From assembly GCF_003004785.1 (NCBI RefSeq), contig NZ_PVZS01000004.1:98103-162102 (forward strand): a stretch of DNA of 64,000 nt, read 5' to 3'. Source of the stretch: Alsobacter soli (GTDB taxonomy: Bacteria; Pseudomonadota; Alphaproteobacteria; Rhizobiales; Beijerinckiaceae). Below the pieces are notes generated by a model. That model searched no databases. It saw only the letters and a program-made list of their open reading frames with translations, and had not been told where the DNA came from. Of the stretch, positions 1 through 12,656 are shown piece after piece (positions within the stretch are counted from its first letter, which is position 1; every line of letters starts with the position of its first letter). Made by a program: the position numbers and the translations under genes.

Positions 1-1235
1 CGCGCAAGGCGATCGCCTGGCGCCCAGTTGGCGACCTGGTCGTGGTTCTCCAGGAAATTGACGAACTGCTCGGACCGCATGCCCCTGGCCGGCTTGCCGC
101 GCCGCTGGTCCTGCCACGAATAAACCTGGCCCTGAAACAGAAAGCCGTACTTGGCGGCCGACACGAACTCCTGCGGGGAGCCCTCGTGATCCTTGAAGTA
201 GGCCTCCGTCCGGCCGGTCAGGGCGACCGTGGCCGAGTGGTGCAGGTCGTCGTTCCAGAGCGCATCGAACCCATAGCCTCCAGCGTCGCGGGGCCGCACC
301 AGCCTGGCGTGCTGCGGTTCGTTCTCTCCGACGATGATCACCGAGCGGCCCCGCGCGGCTTCGCGGGCGGACTGGGCCAGGACCGCGAGAACGTGCTCGT
401 CGCCGTCGTCCATGATCGCCTGGGTGGCGTCCACGCGCAGGCCATCGAAATGGAACTCGTCGATCCAGTAGGCCGCGTTGGCGGCAACGAATTCGCGAAC
501 GCCGGCGCTGCCCTCCCCGTCGAAATTGACGGACTCGCCCCATTCGTTCGCGTGCTTGTCGCTCGTGTAGGGCCCGAAGCAGTTCAGGTAGCAGCCGTCC
601 GGACCGAAGTGGTTGTAGACCACGTCCAGGATCACGCCCAAGCCGAACCGGTGCGCCTCGTCGACGAAGCGGCGCAGGTCATCCGGTTCGCCGTAGAGCC
701 TGGTCGGCGCAAAGAGGTCGACGCCGTCGTATCCCCAGCCGAAGCGGCCCGGGAATTCATTGACCGGCATCATCTCGAGGACGGTGATCCCGATGTCGCG
801 CAGGAAGGGCAGCTTGCCCATGGCGGCCGCCCATGTTCCCTCGGGCGTGAAGGTTCCAACGTGGAACTCGTAGATGACCTGGCCGGCCAATTCGACCCCG
901 CCCCACGCGCTGTCGCGCCATTCGTACGCGGAGAAGTCCATCACCACGGAAGGGCCGTGCGGCCCTTCCGGCTGGAAGCGTGACGCAGGATCCGGGTAGG
1001 CGTCCTTGCCATCAAGGCGAAACCTATAAGTCGCGCCGGCGCCCAGGCCGGGCGCGAAGAGACTTTGATAGCCGTCGCGCTCAGGCTCGAGGCGCAGTTC
1101 CTCACCGTCGAGGACGAGGTCGACCCGTTCGGCGCGCGGGGCCCACACCCTGAAGCTCACGCCCCCTTCGACCAGTTCAGCTCCGATCGGATATCGCCGC
1201 CTCGCGGCGCCTCGCCCCGTTTGCGCCTGCACCAT
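1..1235 (-). CDS. treZ: Malto-oligosyltrehalose trehalohydrolase (partial, 3' end cut by window)
   Basis: Cytoplasmic GH13 enzyme that releases trehalose from maltooligosyl-trehalose made by TreY. About 411 N-terminal residues are present; the family is usually near 580-600. The protein opens with a carbohydrate-binding-like beta domain (VSFRVWAPRAERVDLVL) and continues into the barrel with FHVGTFTPEGT, LDVVYNHFGPDG, the nucleophile region FDGLRVDAT and the acid/base region IIVGENEP, then ENHDQVAN. The ATG at 1235 is chosen because GAGAGG lies just upstream. It is divergent from the GH13 alpha-glucosidase. A GGAAC-N16-GGTT stress-type promoter candidate lies about 60 bases upstream. Its partner TreY is fused to MalQ at 14672-19525, so the TreY/TreZ pair is split within the locus. 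Confidence 0.93.
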   Translation of the reverse strand, partial: MVQAQTGRGAARRRYPIGAELVEGGVSFRVWAPRAERVDLVLDGEELRLEPERDGYQSLFAPGLGAGATYRFRLDGKDAYPDPASRFQPEGPHGPSVVMDFSAYEWRDSAWGGVELAGQVIYEFHVGTFTPEGTWAAAMGKLPFLRDIGITVLEMMPVNEFPGRFGWGYDGVDLFAPTRLYGEPDDLRRFVDEAHRFGLGVILDVVYNHFGPDGCYLNCFGPYTSDKHANEWGESVNFDGEGSAGVREFVAANAAYWIDEFHFDGLRVDATQAIMDDGDEHVLAVLAQSAREAARGRSVIIVGENEPQHARLVRPRDAGGYGFDALWNDDLHHSATVALTGRTEAYFKDHEGSPQEFVSAAKYGFLFQGQVYSWQDQRRGKPARGMRSEQFVNFLENHDQVANWAPGDRLA

Positions 1236-1294
1236 CGCCCGCCTCTCGTCTGACCAGCCTGCCGGCTTCGCGCCGTGCTTCAGCGTCGCCAGAG

Positions 1295-1319
1295 AACCCG
1301 CCAGCAAAGGTCCAGTTCC
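1295..1319 (-). promoter_or_regulatory. Possible EcfG-type promoter for treZ (one mismatch)
   Basis: On the minus strand GGAAC (1319-1315) is followed after 16 bases by GGTT (1298-1295). The known EcfG consensus is GGAAC-N16/17-CGTT, so one base differs. It points at treZ. Trehalose genes are often in the general stress regulon of this bacterial group; that link is inference. Confidence 0.35.
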
Positions 1320-1332
1320 GCCCTTTTCAGGT

Positions 1333-1357
1333 GGAACCGTCGCCTGCCTGAGGCATT
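1333..1357 (+). promoter_or_regulatory. Possible EcfG-type promoter for the GH13 alpha-glucosidase (one mismatch)
   Basis: GGAAC at 1333-1337, 16 bases, then CATT at 1354-1357, one mismatch to CGTT. It lies about 80 bases before the ATG at 1438 and is divergent to the treZ candidate. Weak on its own. Confidence 0.25.
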
Positions 1358-1437
1358 CGGCGGATACGCAGGACAAATCATCCGACCCCGCGCCGCGCGT
1401 CAGCGGAGGGGGTCTTGCGCGCACCAGGAGGACGGGC

Positions 1438-3033
1438 ATGCCGGAGCGGACGTGGTGGAAGCGGGGGATCGTCTACCAGATCTATCCGCGCTCCTTTCAG
1501 GACTCGAACGGCGACGGCCTGGGCGACCTGGAGGGCATCCGCCAGAGACTCGATCACCTGGTCTGGCTGGGCGTCGACGCGCTCTGGATCTCGCCCATCT
1601 ATCCCTCGCCGATGTGCGACGGCGGTTATGACGTCGCCAATTACACGGACATCGACCCGCTGTTCGGCTCTCTCGGCGCGTTCGACCGGCTCATCGCCGA
1701 GGCGCACCGGCGCGGCCTGAAGCTCATCCTCGACTTCGTACCCAACCACACGTCCGACCAGCATGCGTGGTTCAAGGAGAGCCGGTCGTCACGGACAAAC
1801 CCGAAGCGGGACTGGTACATCTGGCGCGATCCCGGGCCGGACGGCGGACCTCCGAACAACTGGATCAGCAATTTCGGCGGCAGCGCCTGGGAGTTCGACG
1901 AGACCACGGGGCAGTACTACTACCACGCCTTCCTGAAGCAGCAGCCGGACCTGAATTGGCGGAATCCCGCATTGCGGCAGGCGATGTTCGACACGCTGCG
2001 CTTCTGGCTCGACCGCGGCGTCGACGGCTTCCGGGTCGACGTGATCTGGCACCTCATGAAGGACCCGGAGTTCCGGGACAATCCGCCCAACCCGGCCTAC
2101 GCGCCGGGGCAGCCGGACATCAACCGCCTGCTGCAGGTCCACTCGGCCGACCACCCGGACATCTACGGCGTGATCGCCGAGATGCGCCAGGTGCTGGACG
2201 CCTATCCTGACCGGGTGCTCATCGGCGAGATCTACCTGCCGATCGAGCGGCTGGTGACCTATTACGGTCCCGACCTCACGGGCGCAAACCTCCCCTTCAA
2301 CTTCCAGCTTATCCACGCGACCTGGCGCGCCCGGGATATCGAGGCGCTGGTGCGCGAATATGAGGAGAAGCTGCCCGAGGGTGGATGGCCCAACTGGGTG
2401 CTCAGCAACCACGACCAGCCGCGCATCGCGGCCAGGGTCGGGCAGGCCCAGGCACGCATCGCCGCCATGTTGCTGCTGACCCTGCGCGGGACGCCGACAC
2501 TGTACTACGGCGACGAGGTCGGGTTGCCCGCCGTGCACATCCCGCGCGATCGGGTGCAAGACCCCTGGGAGAAGAACGAGCCCGGCATCGGCATCGGGCG
2601 CGACCCATCACGGACGCCGATGCCTTGGGACCGCACGCCGTTCGCAGGCTTTTCGACCGTCGAGCCGTGGCTCCCGCTAAACCAGGACTGGGAGACGCGC
2701 AACGTTGCCTCCATGGCGGAAGATCCGAACTCCATCCTGAGCTTCACGCGGCGGCTGATCGCGCTGCGGCGCGAGCGGAAGTCGCTCATGGTCGGACGCT
2801 ACGTCCCGATCTGCGCAGACGATGCCGCGCTGGCCTACCGCCGCGAAGCGGGGGACGAGCAATCGATCGTGGCGCTGAACCTCACGGGCGAGGAGCATTC
2901 GGTGAGCCTTCCGGAACATTTGCATGGCGGCGCCGTGCTGCTGTCCAGCCTCGGAGGCCGCGAGGGCGAGCGCATCGGCGGCAAGGTCACCCTGCGCGGC
3001 AACGAGGGCCTGCTGATCGAGGCCGCGCGATAA
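1438..3033 (+). CDS. GH13 alpha-glucosidase / oligo-1,6-glucosidase type
   Basis: A 531-residue cytoplasmic GH13 exo-acting alpha-glucosidase that would cut glucose from maltose-, isomaltose- or trehalose-like oligosaccharides. All GH13 motifs are visible: WWKRGIVYQIYPRSFQD at the start, LDFVPNHTSDQH, GFRVDVIWH with nucleophile Asp201, IGEIYLP with acid/base Glu264, and SNHDQPR with Asp326. The length fits the family and there is no signal peptide. The ATG at 1438 has a strong AGGAGG seven bases upstream. It stands divergent to treZ and likely degrades short glucans left by the debranching and trehalose-forming enzymes. Exact substrate preference cannot be read from the sequence. Confidence 0.88.
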   Translation: MPERTWWKRGIVYQIYPRSFQDSNGDGLGDLEGIRQRLDHLVWLGVDALWISPIYPSPMCDGGYDVANYTDIDPLFGSLGAFDRLIAEAHRRGLKLILDFVPNHTSDQHAWFKESRSSRTNPKRDWYIWRDPGPDGGPPNNWISNFGGSAWEFDETTGQYYYHAFLKQQPDLNWRNPALRQAMFDTLRFWLDRGVDGFRVDVIWHLMKDPEFRDNPPNPAYAPGQPDINRLLQVHSADHPDIYGVIAEMRQVLDAYPDRVLIGEIYLPIERLVTYYGPDLTGANLPFNFQLIHATWRARDIEALVREYEEKLPEGGWPNWVLSNHDQPRIAARVGQAQARIAAMLLLTLRGTPTLYYGDEVGLPAVHIPRDRVQDPWEKNEPGIGIGRDPSRTPMPWDRTPFAGFSTVEPWLPLNQDWETRNVASMAEDPNSILSFTRRLIALRRERKSLMVGRYVPICADDAALAYRREAGDEQSIVALNLTGEEHSVSLPEHLHGGAVLLSSLGGREGERIGGKVTLRGNEGLLIEAAR

Positions 3034-3133
3034 CCCGGCCGAGCGCCGGCTCGACGCCCGTGGCCTGCGGAACCGTGGCGCGGGAGGGCGTGTTGTTGGA
3101 TGCGGCCGGCCAGCGCCGTGACCGGAACAAGCC

Positions 3134-3958
3134 ATGGCGACGCCGCAGGATCCCAAAGTGCAGACTTCACCCGCGCCCGAGGCAGGCGTCCAGGCCATGG
3201 ACGCAAGGGCTACGCCGGTGCTGAAGCACCCGGAGGCGGAGGCCTTCTACGTGGAGGCGCTGACCGAGCTCACGCAGCTCGGCACGCCCTACCTGCTCGC
3301 CGGCACCTACGCGCTCAGCGCCTATACGGGGATCTCACGGCCGACGAAGGACCTCGACATCTTCTGCAAGGCCGGCGACTACCAGCGGATCCTGGCCCAC
3401 TTCCAGTCCATCGGCTACGCGGTCGAGATCGAGGACGAGCGCTGGCTTGGCAAGGTCTACAAGGGCCCGCATTTCTTCGATGTGATCTTCGCATCCTCCA
3501 ACAGCACCATGCCCATCGGGGACGCGTGGTTCGAGGACGCGCGGCAGATCGAGGTGATGGGCCTGCCCGTGCGCATCGTGAGCCCGACGGAGCTCGTCTA
3601 CTCGAAGTGCTTCATCCAGTTGCGCCATCGCTATGACGGGGCCGACGTGGCGCACACGATACTCAGAGCGCACGACCAGATCGATTGGCGCCGGCTGCTC
3701 GCCCACATGGAAGTGCACTGGGAGGTGCTGCTGATTCACCTCCTGAACTTCCGCTGGGTGTATCCGACCGAGCGGGACAAGGTCCCGAAATGGCTGATCG
3801 ACGAGTTGCTGGACCGGCTCGGCCACCAGCGCCAGCTGCCGCCGCCACAGATGAAGGTGTGCCGCGGCCGCATGTTCTCGCGCATCGACTACGAGATCGA
3901 CGTCAAGGAATGGGGTTTCGCGGATGTCGGAGGAGAAGGCGAATGGCGGAATGAATGA
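3134..3958 (+). CDS. Nucleotidyltransferase-fold protein, function unknown
   Basis: A 274-residue protein with the minimal nucleotidyltransferase signature: a glycine-containing loop (AGTYAL, Gly57), then SRPTKDLDIFC with the metal-binding pair Asp73/Asp75, and a third likely carboxylate, Asp116, in HFFDVIFA. This matches the MNT/AbiEii-like superfamily pattern. The C-terminal half is unassigned. Its last 35 bases can overlap the following metallophosphoesterase (or only eight bases if that starts at 3951), so the two are translationally coupled and probably act in one process. Whether the substrate is a protein, RNA or a small molecule is unknown. I do not see a toxin-antitoxin partner of the usual AbiEi type. 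Confidence 0.7.
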   Translation: MATPQDPKVQTSPAPEAGVQAMDARATPVLKHPEAEAFYVEALTELTQLGTPYLLAGTYALSAYTGISRPTKDLDIFCKAGDYQRILAHFQSIGYAVEIEDERWLGKVYKGPHFFDVIFASSNSTMPIGDAWFEDARQIEVMGLPVRIVSPTELVYSKCFIQLRHRYDGADVAHTILRAHDQIDWRRLLAHMEVHWEVLLIHLLNFRWVYPTERDKVPKWLIDELLDRLGHQRQLPPPQMKVCRGRMFSRIDYEIDVKEWGFADVGGEGEWRNE

Positions 3959-4679
3959 GGACGCGGCCCGCGACATCGTCAGGGTCGCGGCGCTCGGCGA
4001 TCTCCATGTCAAGGAAACCTCCGCGGGGGCCTATCGCGATCTCTTCGCCGAGATCTCAAAGGCGGCCGACGCGCTGGTGCTGGCCGGCGACCTCACGGAC
4101 CTGGGCCGCCCGAAGGAGGCGGAACTGCTGGCGGCGGACCTGAAGGCCTGCTCCATCCCGGTGATCGCCGTCCTGGGAAACCATGACCACGAGTGCGGCA
4201 GCGTGGACGAGGTGAAGCGCATCCTGCGCGAGGCCGGCGTCACGATCCTGGAAGGGCAAACCTGCGAGGTGGGCGGCGTCGGTTTCGTCGGCGTCAAGGG
4301 TTACGGCGGCGGGTTCGGCCGGCGCATGCTCGGCTCATTCGGGGAAAGCGCGACCAAGCATTTCGTCGCGGAGGCGATGAACGAGGCCATGCTGCTCGAA
4401 AACGGCCTGCGGCAGGTGCGCAGCAAGCGGGCCATGGTGGTGCTGCACTACGCGCCCATCGCGGAGACCGTGGAGGGAGAACCGGAAGAGATCTTTCCCT
4501 TCCTGGGCTGCTCGCGCCTCGCCGAGACGATCGACCGCTTCAAGGTGACCACCGTCGTGCACGGCCACGCGCACCGCGGCAAGTACGAGGGGCGGACGCC
4601 GGCGGGGATCCCGGTCTTCAACGTGGCCTACGCCATCGAGAAGCCGACCGGGAAACCCTACGCGCTCTTCGAGATCTGA
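3951..4679 (+). CDS. Calcineurin-like metallophosphoesterase
   Basis: A 242-residue (from 3951) binuclear-metal phosphoesterase. Motifs in order: GDLHVKE (Asp17, His19), LAGDLTDLG (Asp47), LGNHDHE (Asn77, His78), LHYAPI and HGHAHRG, the full set of calcineurin-fold ligands. An in-frame ATG at 3924 would add nine residues, but GGAGGAGAAGG lies about 11 bases before 3951, so I prefer 3951, whose ATGAATGA overlaps the preceding stop. It is coupled to the nucleotidyltransferase-fold gene. No signal peptide is present. Substrate unknown; phosphodiester, nucleotide or protein phosphate are all possible. Confidence 0.8.
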   Translation: MNEDAARDIVRVAALGDLHVKETSAGAYRDLFAEISKAADALVLAGDLTDLGRPKEAELLAADLKACSIPVIAVLGNHDHECGSVDEVKRILREAGVTILEGQTCEVGGVGFVGVKGYGGGFGRRMLGSFGESATKHFVAEAMNEAMLLENGLRQVRSKRAMVVLHYAPIAETVEGEPEEIFPFLGCSRLAETIDRFKVTTVVHGHAHRGKYEGRTPAGIPVFNVAYAIEKPTGKPYALFEI

Positions 4680-4680
4680 G

Positions 4681-4699
4681 CGGCGCCGTTAAGGCGCCG
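4681..4699. terminator. Short hairpin between convergent genes
   Basis: Perfect 7-bp stem CGGCGCC/GGCGCCG with loop GTTAA, between the stops of the metallophosphoesterase and the minus-strand chemoreceptor. There is no T run on either side, so termination is only a suggestion. Confidence 0.35.
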
Positions 4700-4709
4700 T
4701 CCTGGCTTA

Positions 4710-7007
4710 TCAGAACTCGTCCCAGCGGCTTCCCACCGCCTTCGCGAGCTTCGGAACAGTCGACGGCTGGGACTTGGGCGTCGGCAGCCGAGCCGTCGGA
4801 CGCGCAAGCGCGGCCGTCTCGCGGGCCGCAGCGCCACCCTCCTTGGTCCGGAAGGCTTCCGCAAGCGCCCGCAGGCGCTGCATCTGCTCGGAGAGATGCC
4901 CGGAGGACGCGGCGCTTTCCTCAGCCAGCGCGGCGTTCTGCTGCGTCATCTCATCCAGCTGGGCGACCGCCTTCGTGATCTCCTGGATGCCGGTCGCCTG
5001 CTCACGGGAGGCGGACGAGATCTCGGCGACGCTCGCCGCGACGGTGTTGGAGGCGTCCACGATGCGCCCGAGCGTATCGCCGGCGGCTCGCACCAGCTTC
5101 ACGCCGCTTGTGACCTCCGCGCTCGACGCGGCGATCAGGTTGGTGATGTCCTTCGCCGCCTCGCTCGAGCGCTGGGCGAGGGTGCGCACCTCCGAGGCGA
5201 CCACCGCGAAGCCCTTGCCGGCCTCTCCGGCGCGCGCGGCCTCCACGGCGGCGTTGAGCGCCAGCAGATTGGTCTGGAAAGCAATGTCGTCGATCACGGT
5301 CGTGATCTCCGAGATCTTGCGGCTCGTCTGGTCGATACGCTCCATGGCGTCCACCGCCTGCGATACGATCTCGCCGCCTTCCTGAGCCACGGACCGGGCC
5401 TGCTGGGCGATATTGGCCGCATGGATCGACGCGTCGGCGCTCGCCTTCACGCTCGCGGCCAATTCCTCGACCGTGGAGGCGGTCTGCTCCAGCGAGTGCG
5501 CCTGGGCTTCCGTCCGGCGGGACAGGTCGTCCGCGCCGGAGCTGATCTCCCGGGATGCGTCCGCCACCTCCAGGGACATGCGCTGGATGTCGCCCACCAT
5601 CCCCGAGAGGCGCCCGATCGTCCGGTTGATGCTGTCGCTCAGCTGGCCCAGGCCTCCACGATAGTGCTGGTCCACGGAGGCGGTGAGGTCGCCGTCAGCG
5701 ACCGCGCCCAGCACGGCCGCGAATTCGCTGACCGCGGTTTCAACCCGGGACGACAGCGCGTTCAGGCCCGAGCTCATGTCCTTGGCGAAACCCTGCTTGT
5801 CCTCGATCGCGATGCGTTTCGAGAAGTCGCCCTCGGCCGCGGCATTTGCGAGGTCGGACAATTCGCGGTCCGCAGCCAGAACCGCGGTCATGTCTTCCCA
5901 GATGAGCATGGCTCCGATGCGCTCGCCGCTGCGGCTGACGACTGGACTGACCACGATGTCGAAGGTCCGATTGGCGGCCGGGATGCGGGCCCGGTGCACG
6001 CCCTGGAGGCGCGCGACCACGTTGCGGACATTTCGGGAATCGCGATGGAAGACGTCGATGCTGCTGCCAACCACGCGATCAGGATCGAAGCCCGGAGCGA
6101 TGAAGCGGAACTCGTCGAGGTGATCGCGCATCAGCTTGAGCACGGACGCGTTGGCGTAGACGATCGTGCCGTCGTTGTCGGCCGCAAGCACGTTGAGCGG
6201 AGCCGTATCCAGGGCCGCCCGGACGCGCTCGGCCTCGATTCCGTCGGCTCGGAACTTCTTGATGGCGCGGGCGAGATCGCCCAATTCGTTGCCGCCGTTC
6301 CTGACCTCGACGCCGTCCAGGATCTCCTGGCCGTCCGGCAGCTGGAGAGAATCGCGCAGCCCGACGACGCCGTTTATCACCGATCTGCGCAGCCAGGCGA
6401 ATATCCCGCCGAGAGCGAGAGAAATCAGCAGGCCGGAGCCCAAGATTTCGATCTGGAGAAAACCTTGAGAGGACTGCGCGGATTTCTGCGCTTCCGTCGT
6501 GGCGTCCTCGATCAGGTCGCCCATCTTGTCCATTCCGACCGCTAAGTCCTCGAAGGCGGTCGAAAAACTCCCTAGGTGCGACTCGGCTTCCCTGGGATTG
6601 GTGAAGGCGAGCTGGACGATCTCCCGCGCCTTGGCTCCGTAGGCCTCCGTATTCCTCAGCAGCTCAGGCTTCAAGGCCGAAACCGCCGGGGACAGGCCCG
6701 TGTCGGGGATGCCCCGGATGCCCTTTTCGAGCGCGTCGATGGCCTTCTCGAGATCCTTTTTGGTTTCGCCGGCCGAAGCGCCCTTCGCGCCGTCATGCAG
6801 GGCCGCGTACACGATGGCCTTTAGTTCGTCGTGGTGCATGTCCGAGAGCGTCTGGTTTCGCAGGACGGTCGTCATCTGCCGCATGTGCTCGACCGCGCGC
6901 TCCGTCTGTTGGACGCCAAGCAAAGTAGCCACGCCTGCGGCGGCGCCGACGAACGCCAAAGCTCCGAAGGCAAGCAGGCTGAGTGTCTTCAAACGAAGGG
7001 AGCGCAT
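4710..7007 (-). CDS. Methyl-accepting chemotaxis protein with PAS-like domain
   Basis: A 765-residue receptor. Membrane helix about 10-32, a helical periplasmic segment about 35-185 (four-helix-bundle type, not Cache), second helix about 188-207, a HAMP-like stretch, a PAS-like domain about 260-375 ([21 protein letters not shown]), a second HAMP-like region, and the cytoplasmic signalling hairpin with the conserved tip [20 protein letters not shown]. After a flexible Ala/Pro/Lys linker it ends in GSRWDEF, resembling the CheR/CheB-tethering tail of enterobacterial receptors. GGAGAAG precedes the ATG. It lies inside the trehalose/glycogen locus, 86 bases downstream of glgB; ligand unknown. Confidence 0.93.
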   Translation of the reverse strand: MRSLRLKTLSLLAFGALAFVGAAAGVATLLGVQQTERAVEHMRQMTTVLRNQTLSDMHHDELKAIVYAALHDGAKGASAGETKKDLEKAIDALEKGIRGIPDTGLSPAVSALKPELLRNTEAYGAKAREIVQLAFTNPREAESHLGSFSTAFEDLAVGMDKMGDLIEDATTEAQKSAQSSQGFLQIEILGSGLLISLALGGIFAWLRRSVINGVVGLRDSLQLPDGQEILDGVEVRNGGNELGDLARAIKKFRADGIEAERVRAALDTAPLNVLAADNDGTIVYANASVLKLMRDHLDEFRFIAPGFDPDRVVGSSIDVFHRDSRNVRNVVARLQGVHRARIPAANRTFDIVVSPVVSRSGERIGAMLIWEDMTAVLAADRELSDLANAAAEGDFSKRIAIEDKQGFAKDMSSGLNALSSRVETAVSEFAAVLGAVADGDLTASVDQHYRGGLGQLSDSINRTIGRLSGMVGDIQRMSLEVADASREISSGADDLSRRTEAQAHSLEQTASTVEELAASVKASADASIHAANIAQQARSVAQEGGEIVSQAVDAMERIDQTSRKISEITTVIDDIAFQTNLLALNAAVEAARAGEAGKGFAVVASEVRTLAQRSSEAAKDITNLIAASSAEVTSGVKLVRAAGDTLGRIVDASNTVAASVAEISSASREQATGIQEITKAVAQLDEMTQQNAALAEESAASSGHLSEQMQRLRALAEAFRTKEGGAAARETAALARPTARLPTPKSQPSTVPKLAKAVGSRWDEF

Positions 7008-7060
7008 CGCTTCTCCATTGGTGGTTGTGGAGACCCAATACGCAATATTGCTGATGGTAT

Positions 7061-7075
7061 TTACAAATGCGTTAA
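7061..7075. promoter_or_regulatory. CtrA-like motif upstream of chemoreceptor
   Basis: TTAC-N7-TTAA on the plus strand (TTAA-N7-GTAA on the minus strand), one mismatch to the TTAA-N7-TTAA consensus of the cell-cycle regulator CtrA, about 55 bases upstream of the receptor start and in an AT-rich patch. CtrA often drives motility genes in this group. Low information content. Confidence 0.2.
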
Positions 7076-7093
7076 GTCATTTCGACTTTTGAT

Positions 7094-9384
7094 TTATGAC
7101 GCCTGCCGCTGGAGGATGATGGTGGCAAGCGGAGGGCAGGTCAGCACCAGCGAATGCGGCTGTCCATGGCTCTCCTGTTCCTCGGCTTCGAGCCCCCCCA
7201 GGTTGCCCATCCCACTGCCGCCGTACATGTCTGCGTCCGTGTTGACCACCTCGCGCCAGAAGCCGCCAGCCGGCACGCCGACGCGATAGCCAGCCCGGGG
7301 AACCGGCGTGAAGTTGCAGACCACAACCACGGGACGATCCCTGTCCCGTCCGAAGCGCGCAAAGGCGAGCACCGAATTGTCCCGGTCGTCCGCAACGAGC
7401 CAGGCGAAGCCCGCCGCCTCGAAATCGAGTTCGTGCATCGCAGGAATTTGCCGGTACGCCCTGTTGAGATCCCGGACGAGCGCCTGAACGCCGCGGTGGA
7501 GAGGGTCGGCCAACAGGTGCCAGTCGAGGCTCGCGTCGTGGTTCCACTCCCGCTCCTGCGCGAACTCGCCCCCCATGAACAGGAGCTTCTTGCCTGGGTG
7601 GCCCCACATGAATCCGAAATAGGCGCGCAGGTTGGCGAAGCGCTGCCAGCGATCGCCAGGCATCTTGCCCAGCAGCGATCCCTTGCCGTGCACCACCTCG
7701 TCGTGGCTGAGGGGCAGCACGAAATTCTCGGTGAAGGCGTAGAGCAGGCCGAAGGTCAGGTCGTGGTGGTGGTAGCGCCGGTGGATGGGCTCCTTGGACA
7801 TGTAGCGGAGCGTGTCGTGCATCCAGCCCATGTTCCATTTGAAGCCGAAGCCCAGGCCGCCGGTGTAGGTGGGATGAGAGACGCCCGGCCAAGCCGTGGA
7901 CTCCTCGGCGATCGTCATCACGCCCGGCGCGACGGAGTAGGCGGTCTCGTTCATGCGCCGCAGAAAATCGATGGCCTCGAGGTTTTCATTGCCGCCGTAG
8001 CGGTTGGGCACCCACTCTCCCGCCTTGCGGGAATAATCGAGGTAGAGCATCGAGGCGACCGCGTCGACGCGCAGGCCGTCGAGGTGGTAGCGCTCCAGCC
8101 AGAACCGGGCGTTGGCCACGAGGAACGACTGCACCTCGGCCCGGCCGAAATTGTAGATGTATGTGCCCCAATCCTGGTGGAATCCCTGGCGCGGGTCGGC
8201 GTGCTCGTACAGCTGCGTGCCGTCGAATCCGCCCAATCCGTGTGGGTCGTTGGGGAAATGGGCCGGCACCCAGTCGAGCAGGATGCCCAGTCCGGCCTCG
8301 TGCGCGGCATTGACGAAGAACGCGAAGTCTTCAGGGGTTCCGAAACGGCTGGTCGGGGCGAAGAGCGAGACCGGCTGGTAGCCCCAGGACCCGTCGAAGG
8401 GGAACTCCGTGATGGGCAGCAGCTCGATATGGGTAAAACCCATGTCGCGGACATAGGGGACCAGCCGTTCGGCCATCTCACGATAGGTGAGGAAGCGGTT
8501 TCCCTCCTCGGGAATGCGGGCCCACGACCCCAGGTGGCACTCGTAGATCGATATGGGCTTGAAGCGCGGATCCCCTTCCCCGCGGGTCGTCATCCAGTGC
8601 GCGTCCGACCAGGACGCCTCAGGTTCGCCATGCAGGAGCGAGGCGGTCGCCGGAGGTCGCTCGGCCTGGAACGCGACCGGATCCGCCTTGAGCGGGAGGA
8701 GGCCCCCGTTGCGGGCGCGCACTTCGAACTTGTAGCGGGAGCCCGCGGGAACCTCCGGCAGGAACAACTCCCAGATCCCGGCGCGATGGCGCAATCGCAT
8801 GGGATGGCATCGGCCGTCCCAGTTGTTGAAATCGCCCACGATGCTGACCCGGCTGGCATTTGGCGCCCAGACCGCGACGGCGAAGCCCTCAGCCTGCCCG
8901 TATCGGCGGCGATGGGCGCCGAGGGCGCGGTACACCGTGTCGCTGCCCGCGTCGGCGAGGTGGGCGAGTTCCTCGTCGGTGAGGATCGCCATGAAGGAAT
9001 AGGGATCGTAGATGACGGACGAGTCGTCCGCCGTCTCGACCCGCAGCCGGTAACCGGGGCGTCCTCCCGACTCGAACCGGCCGGTGAAGAAGCCTGCGGG
9101 GTGCCGGCGCTGCATGGCCGCGAGTTCGGTCTGACCGTCGAGCCCTACGACCCATACGCGCAACGCGCGCGGCAGCATGGCGCGAACCTCCCACACCCCC
9201 GGCGCCACCTCGTGCGGGCCCAGGACCGAGAACGGATCCCCGTGCTGGGCATGCGCAATGGCGGCGATGGCCTCGGGAGCCAGATCCCGGCCTTCAGGAG
9301 CGGCAGCGGGCCTATTCTCGGTTGCGCCTGCACGGTGCGCAGGCGCCTTGCCTTCGCCCTTGCCCGTCGTGTTCCGGCCAGCCA

Positions 9385-9385
<1 letters not shown>
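7094..9385 (-). CDS. glgB: 1,4-alpha-glucan branching enzyme
   Basis: A 763-residue GH13/CBM48 enzyme that transfers alpha-1,4 chains to make alpha-1,6 branches. It has an N-terminal N1 domain, the CBM48 region ([21 protein letters not shown]), then the barrel with [15 protein letters not shown] (nucleophile Asp441), TIAEES (acid/base Glu494) and [14 protein letters not shown] (Asp562). Length is typical of long-type GlgB. Its ATG overlaps the treS-mak stop by one base (TGATG), so it is the last coupled gene of the otsA-to-glgB run. In this context it branches the linear glucan extended by GlgE. No glgC, glgA or glgP is seen in the window. Confidence 0.96.
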
Positions 9386-12645
<3,260 letters not shown>

Positions 12646-12656
12646 CCCGCCCCCTC

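Noticed and set aside
42-983. A 313-codon plus-strand frame at the window start
   Set aside because: Antisense to treZ, which has clear GH13 motifs on the minus strand.
3069-3094. GGAAC-N17-TGTT upstream of the nucleotidyltransferase-fold gene as an EcfG promoter
   Set aside because: One mismatch in the -10 box and no stress link for the gene.
3134-4679. Toxin-antitoxin or AbiE-type defence pair
   Set aside because: Only the nucleotidyltransferase fold fits; the partner is a metallophosphoesterase and not an AbiEi-like antitoxin, so a defence label is not supported.
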